From assembly GCA_947379755.1 (NCBI GenBank), contig CANCOC010000004.1, positions 16,674 to 80,673 of the forward strand: 64,000 bases of DNA, in the 5' to 3' direction. The position numbers and the translations under genes are program-made. The first letter of the stretch is position 1. Every line of letters starts with the position of its first letter. Below, in pieces: positions 35,989 to 45,780 of the stretch. This DNA comes from Alcaligenaceae bacterium (GTDB lineage Bacteria; Pseudomonadota; Gammaproteobacteria; Burkholderiales; Burkholderiaceae_B). The notes beneath the pieces were generated by a model. That model was not told the DNA's origin and ran no database searches. It worked only from the letters and a program-made list of their open reading frames with translations.

Positions 35989-36638
35989 TTTCCACCACCA
36001 AGTTCCCTCGTGGCCTGTATGGTGTGACGCCAGAGTGGGATGACCCCGTCAGGCTCGAAGATGCCGTGCGCGCAGCAGCGCGCGGGGGCATGCGCGCCTT
36101 GCAGCTACGTCACAAAACCGCAGACGCGGCACTACGCCGGTCCCTGGCTGTCCGCATCCAGGAGGTCTGCAAAGAACTGGGTGTGGTGTTTCTGATCAAT
36201 GACGACTGGCGTCTGGCGCAGGAAATCCAGGCCGATGGTGTACACCTTGGCCAGCACGATGATGCGCCTGATCTGGTGCGCCGTGCGCTGGGGCCCGACA
36301 TGCTGCTTGGCGTGTCCTGCTATGCAGACCCCTTGCGTGCGCAAAGCCTGATTCAATATGATGTAGCCTACATTGCCTTTGGTGCGATGTTTGCCTCACA
36401 AACCAAGCCACTTGCACCTGCGGCTCCATTGGCCGTACTGCAGGCGGGCCGCAAAATTTGCCTGGAGCAAGCCATGCCCAGGCCTGCCGTGGTGGCAATT
36501 GGCGGAATCAATCTGGACAATGCACAAACAATTGCCCAGGCAGGTGCTGATGCCATTGCGGTCGTGGGCAGCCTGTTCCTGGCGACCGATATCGAAGCCA
36601 CGGCGCGCGCGCTGGCAGCACCTTTTTCTCTCACATGA
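35985..36638 (+). CDS. thiE: thiamine-phosphate synthase
   Basis: 217 residues. It couples hydroxymethylpyrimidine pyrophosphate to thiazole phosphate. The active-site NDD is in FLINDDWRLAQEI, then GVHLGQHD, the substrate loop SCYADPLRAQ and the phosphate site VVAIGGINLDNA, all in canonical order. The start overlaps the ThiD-like stop (ATGA), so the two are translationally coupled. hemL begins 30 bases after, a conserved order in Burkholderiales. No TPP riboswitch is recognisable ahead of the pair. Confidence 0.96.
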   Translation: MISTTKFPRGLYGVTPEWDDPVRLEDAVRAAARGGMRALQLRHKTADAALRRSLAVRIQEVCKELGVVFLINDDWRLAQEIQADGVHLGQHDDAPDLVRRALGPDMLLGVSCYADPLRAQSLIQYDVAYIAFGAMFASQTKPLAPAAPLAVLQAGRKICLEQAMPRPAVVAIGGINLDNAQTIAQAGADAIAVVGSLFLATDIEATARALAAPFSLT

Positions 36639-36668
36639 TTTTTTTGCCCGTCCGACTGGAGCTTTTGA

Positions 36669-37955
36669 ATGTCCCGTAACGTTGAACTCTTTGACCGTGC
36701 CTGCCTGAGCATTCCTGGCGGCGTAAATTCACCCGTGCGAGCATTTCGCTCCGTCGGCGGCACGCCACGCTTTGTCGCGCGCGCACTGGGGCCATACTTC
36801 TGGGATGCCGATGACACACGCTACATCGACTACATCGGCTCCTGGGGTCCGGCAATCCTGGGGCACGCACACCCCGAAGTCGTGCGTGCAGTCCAGGAAG
36901 CAGCGGTCCATGGTCTATCGTATGGCGCACCAACCGAGGCTGAGGTCATCATCGCTGAAATGCTGATCGAGCGTATGCCCTCGATCGAGCAGGTCCGACT
37001 GGTGAGCTCGGGCACCGAAGCCACCATGACCGCCATCAGACTGGCACGGGGCGCAACCGGCCGCAACAAAATCATCAAATTCGAAGGCTGTTATCACGGT
37101 CACGCAGACAGCCTGCTGGTTAAAGCCGGATCCGGCCTGCTCACCTTTGGCAACCCAACCTCAGCCGGCGTACCTCCTGAATTTGTTGCACACACACTCG
37201 TGCTCGACTACAACGATATCGACGGCGTCAAGGCCGCCTTTGCAGAACACGGCAAAGAAATTGCCTGCATCATCGTCGAGCCGATCGCGGGCAACATGAA
37301 CCTGATCAAACCCATTCCAGGTTTTCTCGAAACACTGCGCAGCGAATGTACCGCTCACGGTGCCCTGCTGATATTTGACGAAGTAATGACGGGCTTTCGT
37401 GTTGGTCCACAAGGCGTGCAAGGGTTATCAGGCGTCACGCCTGACATCACCACCCTCGCAAAAGTGATTGGCGGCGGCATGCCAATTGGCGCCTTTGGTG
37501 CAAGCAAGGACATCATGCGGCACATCGCACCACTTGGTGGCGTATATCAGGCAGGCACGCTTTCTGGCAACCCGGTTGCCGTCGCCGCAGGGATCACAAC
37601 GCTCAAGCTGCTGTCCGAGCCTGGCTTTTACGAAGACCTCGCCGCACGCACACATAATCTTGTCACAGGTCTGGTGACACGTGCGCACGCACACAACATT
37701 CCATTCAGCGCAGACTCAGTTGGCGGAATGTTCGGTCTGTATTTTTCGCATACGGTTCCGACCACGCTTGCTCAGGTGTCTGCCAGCAATATTGAAATGT
37801 TCAAAACCTTCTTTCACGCCATGCTTGATGAGGGCGTGTACTTTGCGCCATCGGCGTACGAAGCGGGCTTTGTTTCCTCGACCCATGATGACAGCGTCAT
37901 TGCTGCCACCATAGACATTGCAGACCGCGTCTTTGCCAAACTGGCAAAAGGCTAG
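36669..37955 (+). CDS. hemL: glutamate-1-semialdehyde 2,1-aminomutase
   Basis: 428 residues. The PLP enzyme turns glutamate-1-semialdehyde into 5-aminolevulinate, the committed precursor of haem, so it works downstream of the gltX product route. The PLP Lys is in [17 protein letters not shown]; other blocks are [18 protein letters not shown] [29 protein letters not shown] and [15 protein letters not shown]. The length is normal. The 3' end overlaps the convergent livF gene by 4 bases. Confidence 0.97.
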   Translation: MSRNVELFDRACLSIPGGVNSPVRAFRSVGGTPRFVARALGPYFWDADDTRYIDYIGSWGPAILGHAHPEVVRAVQEAAVHGLSYGAPTEAEVIIAEMLIERMPSIEQVRLVSSGTEATMTAIRLARGATGRNKIIKFEGCYHGHADSLLVKAGSGLLTFGNPTSAGVPPEFVAHTLVLDYNDIDGVKAAFAEHGKEIACIIVEPIAGNMNLIKPIPGFLETLRSECTAHGALLIFDEVMTGFRVGPQGVQGLSGVTPDITTLAKVIGGGMPIGAFGASKDIMRHIAPLGGVYQAGTLSGNPVAVAAGITTLKLLSEPGFYEDLAARTHNLVTGLVTRAHAHNIPFSADSVGGMFGLYFSHTVPTTLAQVSASNIEMFKTFFHAMLDEGVYFAPSAYEAGFVSSTHDDSVIAATIDIADRVFAKLAKG

Positions 37956-38659
37956 ACACCCAGATAACGCGTCCACACGCTACGGTCGGCATCGAGCGCT
38001 TCTGAGCTCCCTTGCCAGACCACGCAGCCGCGCTCAAGAATAATATGTCGATCAGCAAGCCTGAGCAGACGATCGACATATTTATCAATCACCAGAATCG
38101 TCTGACCATGCTGACGCAGTTGCGCCAGGCACTGCCAGATTTCTTCCCGGACTTTGGGCGCAAGGCCTTCTGTGGCCTCGTCCAGAATCAACAGGCGAGG
38201 ATTGGTGACGAGTGCGCGACCAATTGCCAGCATTTGTTGTTCTCCTCCCGAAAGCTGATTGCCCATATTGTTTGCACGTTCACGCAAACGGGGGAACATA
38301 TCAAAGACCCGCGCGACGTCCCATAGCTGTTGTGCGTCAGGATGACGCACGTCTGCAAAAGCAGTCAGATGTTCGCGCACAGTCAGGTTCGGAAAGCACT
38401 GGCGACCCTCGGGCACAATCGCCATACCGAGACGGGCAATGCGATCTGGCGCCCAGCCCGTTACATCCTGTCCGCAAAACTGAAGGGATGCGCCGTTTTT
38501 AAGTGCCAGCAGGCCAAACATTGTACGGACCAGCGTAGTTTTACCCATGCCATTGCGCCCGAGCAGGGCCACCACTTCTCCGCTCGCAATCTCAAGCGAC
38601 ACATCAAACAGCACCTGACTCATGCCATAGCCGCTACAAAGTCGCTGTGCACTCAGCAT
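37952..38659 (-). CDS. livF: branched-chain amino acid-type ABC transporter, LivF ATPase
   Basis: 235 residues with Walker [10 protein letters not shown], signature LSGGEQQML, and Walker [12 protein letters not shown] followed by an APKV segment typical of LivF. It powers uptake with LivG through the LivHM channel. The ATG at 38659 overlaps the livG stop by 7 bases. It is the last gene of the livK-H-M-G-F operon and its stop overlaps that of hemL on the other strand. Confidence 0.95.
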   Translation of the reverse strand: MLSAQRLCSGYGMSQVLFDVSLEIASGEVVALLGRNGMGKTTLVRTMFGLLALKNGASLQFCGQDVTGWAPDRIARLGMAIVPEGRQCFPNLTVREHLTAFADVRHPDAQQLWDVARVFDMFPRLRERANNMGNQLSGGEQQMLAIGRALVTNPRLLILDEATEGLAPKVREEIWQCLAQLRQHGQTILVIDKYVDRLLRLADRHIILERGCVVWQGSSEALDADRSVWTRYLGV

Positions 38660-39399
38660 GGAGCCTCCTCGCCAAGATAGGCTTGCCGCACATCCGCATT
38701 GGCACGAATTTCTTCAGGCGTCCCGGTCGCAATCAGACGTCCATAGACCAGCACGGAAATCCGGTCGGCCAATCGAAACACCGCCTGCATGTCATGCTCG
38801 ACTAGCAGGATGGTCATGCTGCCACGCATCGATTCAATCAGTTCGGTTAAACGCAATGTTTCGTCAGGCCCCATGCCAGCCATCGGCTCATCCAGCAGCA
38901 GCACTCTGGGCTGTGCAGCCAGTGCCAGTGCGAATTCAACTTTTCTTTGCTCACCATGCGGCAGCGTGCCGGCAGTCTGTTGCCACAAGCCTGAGTCAAT
39001 CGCACAAGCTTGTGCCAGTTCACGCGCAGCATCTGTCAGTGCCACATCCCGGCTGCGTGCCTGCCAAAACCTGAAGCTGCTGCCTGCATGCGACTGAACG
39101 GCGAGCAACAGATTGTCAAACACTGTCAGTGTGTTAAAGATATTTGTGATCTGATAAGAACGCGACAATCCCGCAGCCACCCGCTGATGCGCCGTCTCGC
39201 GCGTGACCTCGTGGCCATCGAGATGGATCGCGCCCGCATCGGCAGGCATGGTGCCCGACAGGAGATGGATCAGTGTCGACTTACCCGCTCCATTGGGTCC
39301 AATCAAGGCATGGATTTCGCCCGCCCTGAGCTCCAGTGACACGTGATCGGTGGCAACCAGCGCACCAAAGCGTTTGACGAGCTGATGGGTCCTCAGCAT
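38653..39399 (-). CDS. livG: branched-chain amino acid-type ABC transporter, LivG ATPase
   Basis: 248 residues from the ATG at 39399 (MLRTHQLVKRFG), overlapping the livM stop by 7 bases; the frame stays open to 39633, but that part is livM out of frame. Walker A is GPNGAGKST and Walker B VLLLDEPMAGM. The signature motif is unusual: TLPHGEQRKVEFALAL instead of LSYGxQR, a common LivG variant. The C-terminal IRANADVRQAYLG is typical of LivG. Confidence 0.95.
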   Translation of the reverse strand: MLRTHQLVKRFGALVATDHVSLELRAGEIHALIGPNGAGKSTLIHLLSGTMPADAGAIHLDGHEVTRETAHQRVAAGLSRSYQITNIFNTLTVFDNLLLAVQSHAGSSFRFWQARSRDVALTDAARELAQACAIDSGLWQQTAGTLPHGEQRKVEFALALAAQPRVLLLDEPMAGMGPDETLRLTELIESMRGSMTILLVEHDMQAVFRLADRISVLVYGRLIATGTPEEIRANADVRQAYLGEEAPC

Positions 39400-40346
39400 G
39401 ATTTCGATGCGCCCATTTTTAATGCCACGGATGCCCACAAGCCAGACAGGCCACGCGGCGCCAGCAGCACAATCCCAAGCAGCAAGATGCCCAGCGGCAG
39501 ATGCCAGTAGTCGGTGTAGAGGCGCAAGAATTCTTCGAGCGTGAGCATCACCGCCGCCCCCACCAGGCCTCCGTAGCGCAGGCCCATGCCACCCACTATC
39601 ACCATGATGATGAGGTTGGCAGACTCGGTCCAATGCATGAGGCTGGGAGAAACAAACAGATTATGTTCTGCGAGCAAGGCCCCTGCCAGACCCGCAAAGG
39701 CGCCTGCGATCACAAAGGCCAGCAGCTGGATGCGCATCACCGGATAGCCCATCGCTTCCATGCGGGAAGCGTTTTCACGAATGCCCTGCAGCGCCTGGCC
39801 AAACTTTGCGCGAACGAGACGATGCATGACATACAGACAGATCAGGACGACTGCGCACACCAGATAATAAAACTGCGTGTCATCTGCGAGATCTACCCCG
39901 GGAAACTTTGCATGTGCCACAAGGTTGAGTCCGTCATCGCCACCATACTTGCGCAGCGAGACAAAAATGTAATAGATCATCTGTGCAAATGCCAGAGTGA
40001 TCATGATGAAGTACACGCCCCGCGTGCGTAGCGAGATCAGGCCAACCAGCAGGGCAAGCAGCGCCGTGACCAGCACGGCGACCGGCCAGGCGATCAGGGC
40101 ACTGGTCACGCCTTCGGCAGACAGGATGGCTACGACAAAAGCCCCTGCCCCAAAAAAAGCTGCATGTCCCAGAGCCACCATCCCACCATACCCCAGGATC
40201 AGATTCAAACTGCTCGCAGCGAGCGCAAAAATCATCACCCGCCTCACAAAGGAAACATAAAAGCCCAGATCCATGAGCGGTGCCACGAGCGGAAACAGCG
40301 CCAGCAGGATGATGCACAAGCTTGAAAGTACCAGTGATGCGCGCAT
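39393..40346 (-). CDS. livM: branched-chain amino acid-type ABC transporter, LivM permease
   Basis: 317 residues from the ATG at 40346 (MRASLVLSSL), two bases after the livH stop; the longer frame to 40580 is rejected. About 8-9 membrane helices and the LivM blocks NLILGYGGMVALGHAAFFGAGAF and AFAGLAGALLAEHN are present. It forms the membrane channel with LivH. Typical LivM has a longer N-terminus in E. coli; this length is usual for Burkholderiales paralogues serving varied carboxylates and amides. Confidence 0.94.
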   Translation of the reverse strand: MRASLVLSSLCIILLALFPLVAPLMDLGFYVSFVRRVMIFALAASSLNLILGYGGMVALGHAAFFGAGAFVVAILSAEGVTSALIAWPVAVLVTALLALLVGLISLRTRGVYFIMITLAFAQMIYYIFVSLRKYGGDDGLNLVAHAKFPGVDLADDTQFYYLVCAVVLICLYVMHRLVRAKFGQALQGIRENASRMEAMGYPVMRIQLLAFVIAGAFAGLAGALLAEHNLFVSPSLMHWTESANLIIMVIVGGMGLRYGGLVGAAVMLTLEEFLRLYTDYWHLPLGILLLGIVLLAPRGLSGLWASVALKMGASKSC

Positions 40347-40348
40347 GA

Positions 40349-41269
40349 TCAGCCGCGTGCCGGAAAGAGACCAGCAGGTCTGAACACCAGAACGACTGCC
40401 ATCAGGACGTAGATGGAGATCGCAGCGAGCGTCGGTCCGACACTGGAGGCCACAGCAGGCGAGAAAAAAGTTTTCAACAAGCTTGGCAAAAAAGCACGTC
40501 CTGCGGTATCGACAAAGCCCACCAGCAGCGCACCGACAAAGGCGCCACGCATCGAGCCGATGCCACCAATCACAATACACACAAGGACCAGGATCAGGAT
40601 CTGCTCGCCCATGCCGGCCTGAATCGCGGAGACAGGACCGAGCAACGCACCAGCCAAGGCAGCTAGCATGGCGCCCAGCACAAATACACCCAGAAACAGC
40701 AAAGGAACTCGCACACCCATCAGCATCGCCATCTGCCGGTTGGACGCGCCCGCTCGCACTAGCACGCCGGCACGTGTTCGGGTCACAAACAGATACAGAC
40801 CCAAAGCTGTCGCCAGACCTACAGCAATAATGAGCAATCGATAGGCAGGGTAGAGAAAATCAGGGAGCAGATGCACAGGTCCCGACAAGCTTGCAGGCAT
40901 ATTCATCATCATCGGTGCCGGGCCCCAGATCATTTTGACCAGATCATTGGCAATCAGGATCACAGCAAAGGTACCCAGCACCTGCGCCAGATGATCCCGC
41001 AGCACAAGCTTGCGAATCAATACGATCTCAATGATCAGGCCCACCCCGGCAGTCACCAACGCAGAAACCACGATCGCAGCGAGCAGCGAACCCGTCACCT
41101 GCATGGTCTGGGCGGCCACATAGGCGCCCGCCATGTACAGCGAACCATGTGCGACATTCAGGATATCCAGAATGCCAAACACCAGTGTCAAGCCTGCCGC
41201 AATCAAAAACAGCATCAGACCGAACTGCAAACCATTGAGCAACTGCTCGGCAACGAGCGTCGGACTCAT
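40349..41269 (-). CDS. livH: branched-chain amino acid-type ABC transporter, LivH permease
   Basis: 306 residues from the ATG at 41269 (MSPTLVAEQ), 10 bases after the livK stop. Conserved LivH segments: LLNGLQFGLMLFLIAAGLTLVFG, LDILNVAHGSLYMAGAY near the N-terminus, and the loop GIGSMRGAFVGALLVGFVD near the C-terminus. About eight membrane helices. It partners LivM. Confidence 0.95.
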   Translation of the reverse strand: MSPTLVAEQLLNGLQFGLMLFLIAAGLTLVFGILDILNVAHGSLYMAGAYVAAQTMQVTGSLLAAIVVSALVTAGVGLIIEIVLIRKLVLRDHLAQVLGTFAVILIANDLVKMIWGPAPMMMNMPASLSGPVHLLPDFLYPAYRLLIIAVGLATALGLYLFVTRTRAGVLVRAGASNRQMAMLMGVRVPLLFLGVFVLGAMLAALAGALLGPVSAIQAGMGEQILILVLVCIVIGGIGSMRGAFVGALLVGFVDTAGRAFLPSLLKTFFSPAVASSVGPTLAAISIYVLMAVVLVFRPAGLFPARG

Positions 41270-41279
41270 CGAGGCAATC

Positions 41280-42452
41280 TTACGAAGGCTTCTTGCATTC
41301 ACCCACGTAAACGTCTTGATAGGAATCAAACACCTTGCCCACCAGTTTGTTGGTGATGCGACCGTCCGCGCCCTTTTCGATCACGCGCAGGTAATAAGGC
41401 TGGATCGGGAAATTATTGACCCCGTACGTGAACGGACCGCGTACCGAAGCAAAATCTGCCTTTTTCAATGCAGCCAGAACTGCGGCACGATCACTGACTT
41501 TGCCATCGACAGCCTTGGTTGCAGCATTGATTGCCATGATGACGTCATAGGCCTGCGCGGCGTAAACCGAAGGGTTGCGGTTGTTGTATTCCTTGCGAAA
41601 GGCATCAACAAACTGCCTGTTCTGCGCGTGATCGAGATCAAAGGCCCATTGCGCCGTGTTGAGCATACCAACCATGGGCTCACCCACGGCCTGAATCACA
41701 TCTTCATCCGCAGAAAAACCAGGACCGATCAGTTTGATATTCTGGTTCAGGCCAGCCGAGACAAACTGTTTGATGAAGTTAATCCCCATGCCGCCGGGCA
41801 AAAAGATATAGACCGCATCAGGTTTGGCTTCACGCAATTGCGCAAGCTCCGCTGCGTAGTCGATCTGGCCAAGCTTGGTGAAGACTTCCTGATTCACCGA
41901 TGTCTTGTAACCCCGTTTGAAGCCTGTCAGCGCATCCTTGCCAGCCGGATAGTCTGGCGCCATGATGACCATTTTTTTAAAGCCGCGATCTGCCGCAACC
42001 TTGCCTGCTGCTTCGTGAAAGGCATCATTCTGGTAGGTCAGGCCAAAGAAGTAGTCGTTACATTGTGCGCCAGCATATTGGCTTGGGCCCGGATTATTCG
42101 ACAAATAAGGAATCTTGGCCGCAAACAAAGCCGGACCGACTGCGAGTGCAACGTTCGAGCCAATCGGGCCGGTAAAAAAATCAATCTTGTCGCGTTGAAT
42201 ATAGCGCGTCACCAGCTGCTTGGCCTGATCAGGATTACCACCCATATCCGTTTGAAGAAACTCAGCAGGCTGGCCACCAAGTTTGTTGCCCAGCTGTTTG
42301 ATAGCCAGATTGAAGCCATCGCGCGCCTCAGCGCCGAGTGCGGCAAAAGGACCTGACAAATCATTGGCAATGCCTACCTTAATCGGGGTCTGAGCCATGA
42401 CCAGGCCCGGCAACATCAGAGCCGCAACAAACAAACGATGAAACAGACGCAT
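41280..42452 (-). CDS. periplasmic ABC substrate-binding protein, LivK type
   Basis: 390 residues with a Sec signal peptide (MRLFHRLFVAALMLPGLVMAQ) and the type I periplasmic fold: IKVGIANDLSGPFAALG, FFTGPIGSNVALAVGP and AYDVIMAINAATKAVDG. It captures ligand for the LivHMGF transporter just downstream. The ligand cannot be read from sequence; homologues in this order bind branched amino acids, amides, or aromatic acids. It is the first gene of the operon. A 407-codon antisense frame opposite it is a codon-bias shadow. Confidence 0.92.
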   Translation of the reverse strand: MRLFHRLFVAALMLPGLVMAQTPIKVGIANDLSGPFAALGAEARDGFNLAIKQLGNKLGGQPAEFLQTDMGGNPDQAKQLVTRYIQRDKIDFFTGPIGSNVALAVGPALFAAKIPYLSNNPGPSQYAGAQCNDYFFGLTYQNDAFHEAAGKVAADRGFKKMVIMAPDYPAGKDALTGFKRGYKTSVNQEVFTKLGQIDYAAELAQLREAKPDAVYIFLPGGMGINFIKQFVSAGLNQNIKLIGPGFSADEDVIQAVGEPMVGMLNTAQWAFDLDHAQNRQFVDAFRKEYNNRNPSVYAAQAYDVIMAINAATKAVDGKVSDRAAVLAALKKADFASVRGPFTYGVNNFPIQPYYLRVIEKGADGRITNKLVGKVFDSYQDVYVGECKKPS

Positions 42453-42562
42453 AGAAAGTCTCCAGAAATGTCGGTTACGACACGCGATTCAGTGCAAAAT
42501 ACACATAATATTTGGTTTCAAATAGTAGCAGGTGGTCATACTTTTCCGAAATGGAGTGACGC

Positions 42563-43534
42563 ATGAATAGACGTACCGTATTGGCCTGTATTTCCGGTCT
42601 TTTCGCCGCAATCAGCTTGTCGTCGGTGTTCGCTCAAACACAGGGCAAACCGATTCGCCTGATCGTGCCGTTCCCTCCTGGAGGTTCGACAGATATTGCA
42701 GCACGTGTGCTTGCGGAGCCCCTGGGCAAAATTCTCGGCCAGACCGTTGTGGTTGAAAACCGCGGAGGTGCCGGCGGATCGATTGGCATGATGGAAGTCG
42801 CCAGAGCGGCGCCAGACGGCCTGACCTTTGGCGTGGCAACCGTATCGACTCACGGTGTCAACCCTGCTGTCTATAAAAACTTGCCTTATGACCCGATCAA
42901 GAACTTTGCTCCCGTCACAGAACTTGTCCAGGCACCTGGCGTACTGGTGGTCAATGCCAGCCTGCCGGTCAAGAACTTTGCCGAGTTCCTCGCCTACCTG
43001 AAGGCCAACCCTGACAAGCTCAGCTATGCCTCGACCGGCAACGGAACAATCAGTCATATGTGGGGCGAGTTGTTCAAAAGCACCACTCAGACCTCGATGA
43101 CACACGTGCCCTACAAAGGTGCGGGTCCTGCGCTCAACGATCTGATCGGAGGTCAGGTCATGGTGTATTTCGATCAGGTGGCATCTGCCATGCCGCATAT
43201 TCAGTCGGGCAAACTGCGCGCGCTGGCCGTTTCGTGGCCCACCCGTCTGGCGCCCCTTCCTGATGTCCCGACCTATGCCGAACTGAATCTCGCCTCGAAC
43301 AATGATCCCTCATGGTTTGGGCTGGTCGCACCTGCTGGCACACCAGCCAAAGACATCCAGCGCGTGCGCGACGCCGCAGCACTAGCCGTCAACGAACCTG
43401 CTGTGCGCGATCGACTGGCACTGATGGGTCTATTCCCCTCGGGTACAACGCCCGCCCAGTTTGCGCAAACCATCCGCAAGGAAATCGACAAAATGCAGGT
43501 ACTTGCCAAGGCAACAGGCATCTCGATCGATTAG
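42563..43534 (+). CDS. Bug/TctC-type periplasmic solute-binding protein
   Basis: 323 residues with signal peptide MNRRTVLACISGLFAAISLSS-like and cleavage near VFAQ. Bug blocks are complete: IRLIVPFPPGGSTDIAAR, VVENRGGAGGSIG, VPYKGAGPALNDLIGGQV. A GGAG lies six bases before the ATG. No partner TctAB genes adjoin; it stands between the divergent liv operon and argJ. The ligand is probably a carboxylate, by family knowledge only. Confidence 0.92.
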   Translation: MNRRTVLACISGLFAAISLSSVFAQTQGKPIRLIVPFPPGGSTDIAARVLAEPLGKILGQTVVVENRGGAGGSIGMMEVARAAPDGLTFGVATVSTHGVNPAVYKNLPYDPIKNFAPVTELVQAPGVLVVNASLPVKNFAEFLAYLKANPDKLSYASTGNGTISHMWGELFKSTTQTSMTHVPYKGAGPALNDLIGGQVMVYFDQVASAMPHIQSGKLRALAVSWPTRLAPLPDVPTYAELNLASNNDPSWFGLVAPAGTPAKDIQRVRDAAALAVNEPAVRDRLALMGLFPSGTTPAQFAQTIRKEIDKMQVLAKATGISID

Positions 43535-43548
43535 CAAGACCGAAATAT

Positions 43549-43578
43549 CCAGGTGATTTTTGATTAATTGGCACCTGG
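43549..43578 (+). terminator. weak hairpin after the Bug gene
   Basis: CCAGGTG (43549-43555) and CACCTGG (43572-43578) with a 16-base AT-rich loop, 14 bases after the stop codon. There is no T-run, so it may be a weak terminator or 3' stabilising hairpin. Confidence 0.35.
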
Positions 43579-43589
43579 CATCGACATTC

Positions 43590-43639
43590 ATGGGTGACAG
43601 CGTCCGCAAAAAAGCGATAATTGCGGATTCTTCACCCAT
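43590..43639 (+). promoter_or_regulatory. two-tier hairpin immediately upstream of argJ
   Basis: ATGGGTGA (43590-43597) pairs with TCACCCAT (43632-43639). Inside, TCCGCAA (43603-43609) pairs with TTGCGGA (43621-43627). Small internal loops of 5 and 4 bases separate the two helices and the apical loop has 11. The 50-base element ends 18 bases before the argJ start. Confidence 0.6.
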
Positions 43640-43657
43640 TATTCTTTGCGACACGCC

Positions 43658-44884
43658 ATGGCCGTTAATTTATATATTCCGTCGGACGATGCAGTTTTCC
43701 CCGTTGCTGGCATTGAAATCGGTGTCACCGAGGCAGGCATCCGCAAGGCAGATCGTCGTGATCTGACCGTCTTTCGTCTGAGTGCAGGTACGAGTGTTGC
43801 AGGTGTATTTACCCGCAACCGGTTTTGTGCGGCACCCGTGATTGTGTGTCAGCAACATCTGGCCTCTGGTCAGGCGATTCGCGCCCTGGTCATTAATACC
43901 GGCAATGCCAACGCCGGGACAGGTGAACCGGGCATGCTGGCGGCACAGCAAACCTGCGATGCGCTCGCAGGACTCATGGGCGTCAGCAGCCAACAAATTC
44001 TGCCTTTTTCGACAGGCGTCATCCTTGAGCCGCTGCCGGTCGACCGTATTGTGGCGGGGCTGCCTGGCGCAATCAAGAACTTATCACCCGGCAACTGGGT
44101 CTCGGCAGCCCACGGCATCATGACCACCGACACCTTGCCAAAGATCCACTCCCAGCGTGTGGAACTGGGCGAGCACACCATCACCATCACAGGCATCAGT
44201 AAAGGTGCAGGCATGATTCGCCCTAACATGGCTACCATGCTGAGCTATCTTGCGACCGATGCAGGCATTTCACAACCCTTGCTCACTCAGCTGGCACGCG
44301 AACTCGCCGATGTCTCCTTTAACCGCATCACCGTGGATGGCGACACCTCCACCAATGATTCTTTTATTGTGATGGCAACTGGACAGTGCGGCCTGATGAT
44401 CGACAGCACCTCCCATCCGCACTACACCGCGCTGAAAGATGCACTGGCTAACGCGGCAAAAGACCTTGCACAAAAAATCGTGCGTGACGCCGAAGGCGCC
44501 ACTAAATTCATGACCATTTGCGTCGAGCAAGCCAAAACCGCCGAAGAAGCTCTGCTTGTTGCCTACGCAGTGGCACATTCACCTCTGGTTAAAACGGCAT
44601 TTTTTGCCTCCGATCCAAACCTCGGCCGCATTCTGGCTGCTGTCGGCTACGCAGGCATCCTGGATCTGGATGTAGCTGGCGTCAATCTCTGGCTTGGCGA
44701 TGTACTGGTGGCCACACGTGGCGGACGCAACCCCGACTATCAAGAATCAGATGGTCAACGCATTATGAAAGAACCTGAAATTCTTGTACGGATCGCCCTG
44801 GGCCGGGGCGAAATCACCGAAACTGTTTACACCTGTGATTTTTCGCACGAGTACGTAAGCATCAACGCCGACTACAGATCCTGA
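43658..44884 (+). CDS. argJ: bifunctional glutamate N-acetyltransferase/amino-acid N-acetyltransferase
   Basis: 408 residues from the ATG at 43658 ([11 protein letters not shown]); an in-frame TTG at 43646 is rejected. ArgJ recycles acetyl groups in arginine synthesis. It cleaves itself before a Thr, seen here in [10 protein letters not shown], with the preceding KGAGMI block intact. The Glu and Asn of the oxyanion site lie in [11 protein letters not shown]. Whether it is mono- or bifunctional cannot be decided from sequence. The stop shares one base with the next ATG. Confidence 0.95.
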   Translation: MAVNLYIPSDDAVFPVAGIEIGVTEAGIRKADRRDLTVFRLSAGTSVAGVFTRNRFCAAPVIVCQQHLASGQAIRALVINTGNANAGTGEPGMLAAQQTCDALAGLMGVSSQQILPFSTGVILEPLPVDRIVAGLPGAIKNLSPGNWVSAAHGIMTTDTLPKIHSQRVELGEHTITITGISKGAGMIRPNMATMLSYLATDAGISQPLLTQLARELADVSFNRITVDGDTSTNDSFIVMATGQCGLMIDSTSHPHYTALKDALANAAKDLAQKIVRDAEGATKFMTICVEQAKTAEEALLVAYAVAHSPLVKTAFFASDPNLGRILAAVGYAGILDLDVAGVNLWLGDVLVATRGGRNPDYQESDGQRIMKEPEILVRIALGRGEITETVYTCDFSHEYVSINADYRS

Positions 44885-45780
44885 TGAACAACTCAAACAC
44901 AACCCAACCTATCGCTTCATCCGAAATGACAGAGTTACTGGCGCGTGCAGTGCGCGTGCTCACGCAGCTTGAAGCGTGGCTGCCTCCGGCGCCGCCTGCG
45001 ATGAACTGGGACGCCCGCGCCTTTCGCTGGCGCAAACGTGGCGCCTCACACGGCTGGCTAGATGCGATTACGCATGTATCGCTGATCAACACCGAAGACC
45101 TTCAGCACATCGAACGTCAAAAAGAAATCATTGATCGCAACACGCTGCATTTCGTCGAAGGCAAGCCTGCCAACAACGTACTGATGACCGGTGCGCGCGG
45201 CACAGGTAAAAGCTCACTGGTCAAAGCCATGCTTGCTGCCTACGGTGATCGCGGCCTGCGACTCATTGAGGTTGACAAGGCTGACATGGCTGATTTATCG
45301 GACATCGTGGATGCCGTAGGTGCGCGGCCAGAAAAATTCATCGTGTTCTGCGATGACTTGTCTTTCGAAGAAGGCGAGCCCGGCTACAAGGCGTTGAAAT
45401 CCGTACTTGATGGTTCTGCCGCCTCGACGGGTAACAACGTCCTGATCTATGCCACCTCGAACCGTCGCCACCTGATGCCTGAATACATGAGCGAAAACCT
45501 CAGCTATCAGCATCAGTCAGATGGCGAAATCCATCCTGGCGAAACCGTCGAAGAAAAAATCTCGCTGTCCGAACGTTTTGGTCTGTGGCTGTCTTTCTAT
45601 CCATTCCGCCAGGATGACTATCTGGACATCGTGGCTCACTGGCTGCGCACACTCGGCTGCACCGAAGCGAGCATCACCGACTCCCGCACCGAGGCCTTGC
45701 AGTGGACCCTTGAGCGTGGCTCACGTTCCGGACGCGTGGCGTGGCAGTTTGCACGCGACTGGGCCGCACGGCATGCCTGA
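44884..45780 (+). CDS. DUF815 family P-loop ATPase
   Basis: 298 residues. The AAA-like ATPase has a Walker [10 protein letters not shown] near residue 105 and a Walker [12 protein letters not shown] near residue 155. [20 protein letters not shown] is the family's sensor-like block. Its N-terminal part (about 1-85) is basic and has the AFRWRKRG segment. The cellular role is not established. It is translationally coupled to argJ (1-base overlap) and overlaps the Nudix gene by 8 bases, the common betaproteobacterial order. Confidence 0.9.
   Translation: MNNSNTTQPIASSEMTELLARAVRVLTQLEAWLPPAPPAMNWDARAFRWRKRGASHGWLDAITHVSLINTEDLQHIERQKEIIDRNTLHFVEGKPANNVLMTGARGTGKSSLVKAMLAAYGDRGLRLIEVDKADMADLSDIVDAVGARPEKFIVFCDDLSFEEGEPGYKALKSVLDGSAASTGNNVLIYATSNRRHLMPEYMSENLSYQHQSDGEIHPGETVEEKISLSERFGLWLSFYPFRQDDYLDIVAHWLRTLGCTEASITDSRTEALQWTLERGSRSGRVAWQFARDWAARHA

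Noticed and set aside
41133..42356. 407-codon plus-strand frame opposite the LivK-type gene
   Set aside because: It is the mirror of a strongly codon-biased real gene with a clear signal peptide and fold; its translation has no recognisable domain.
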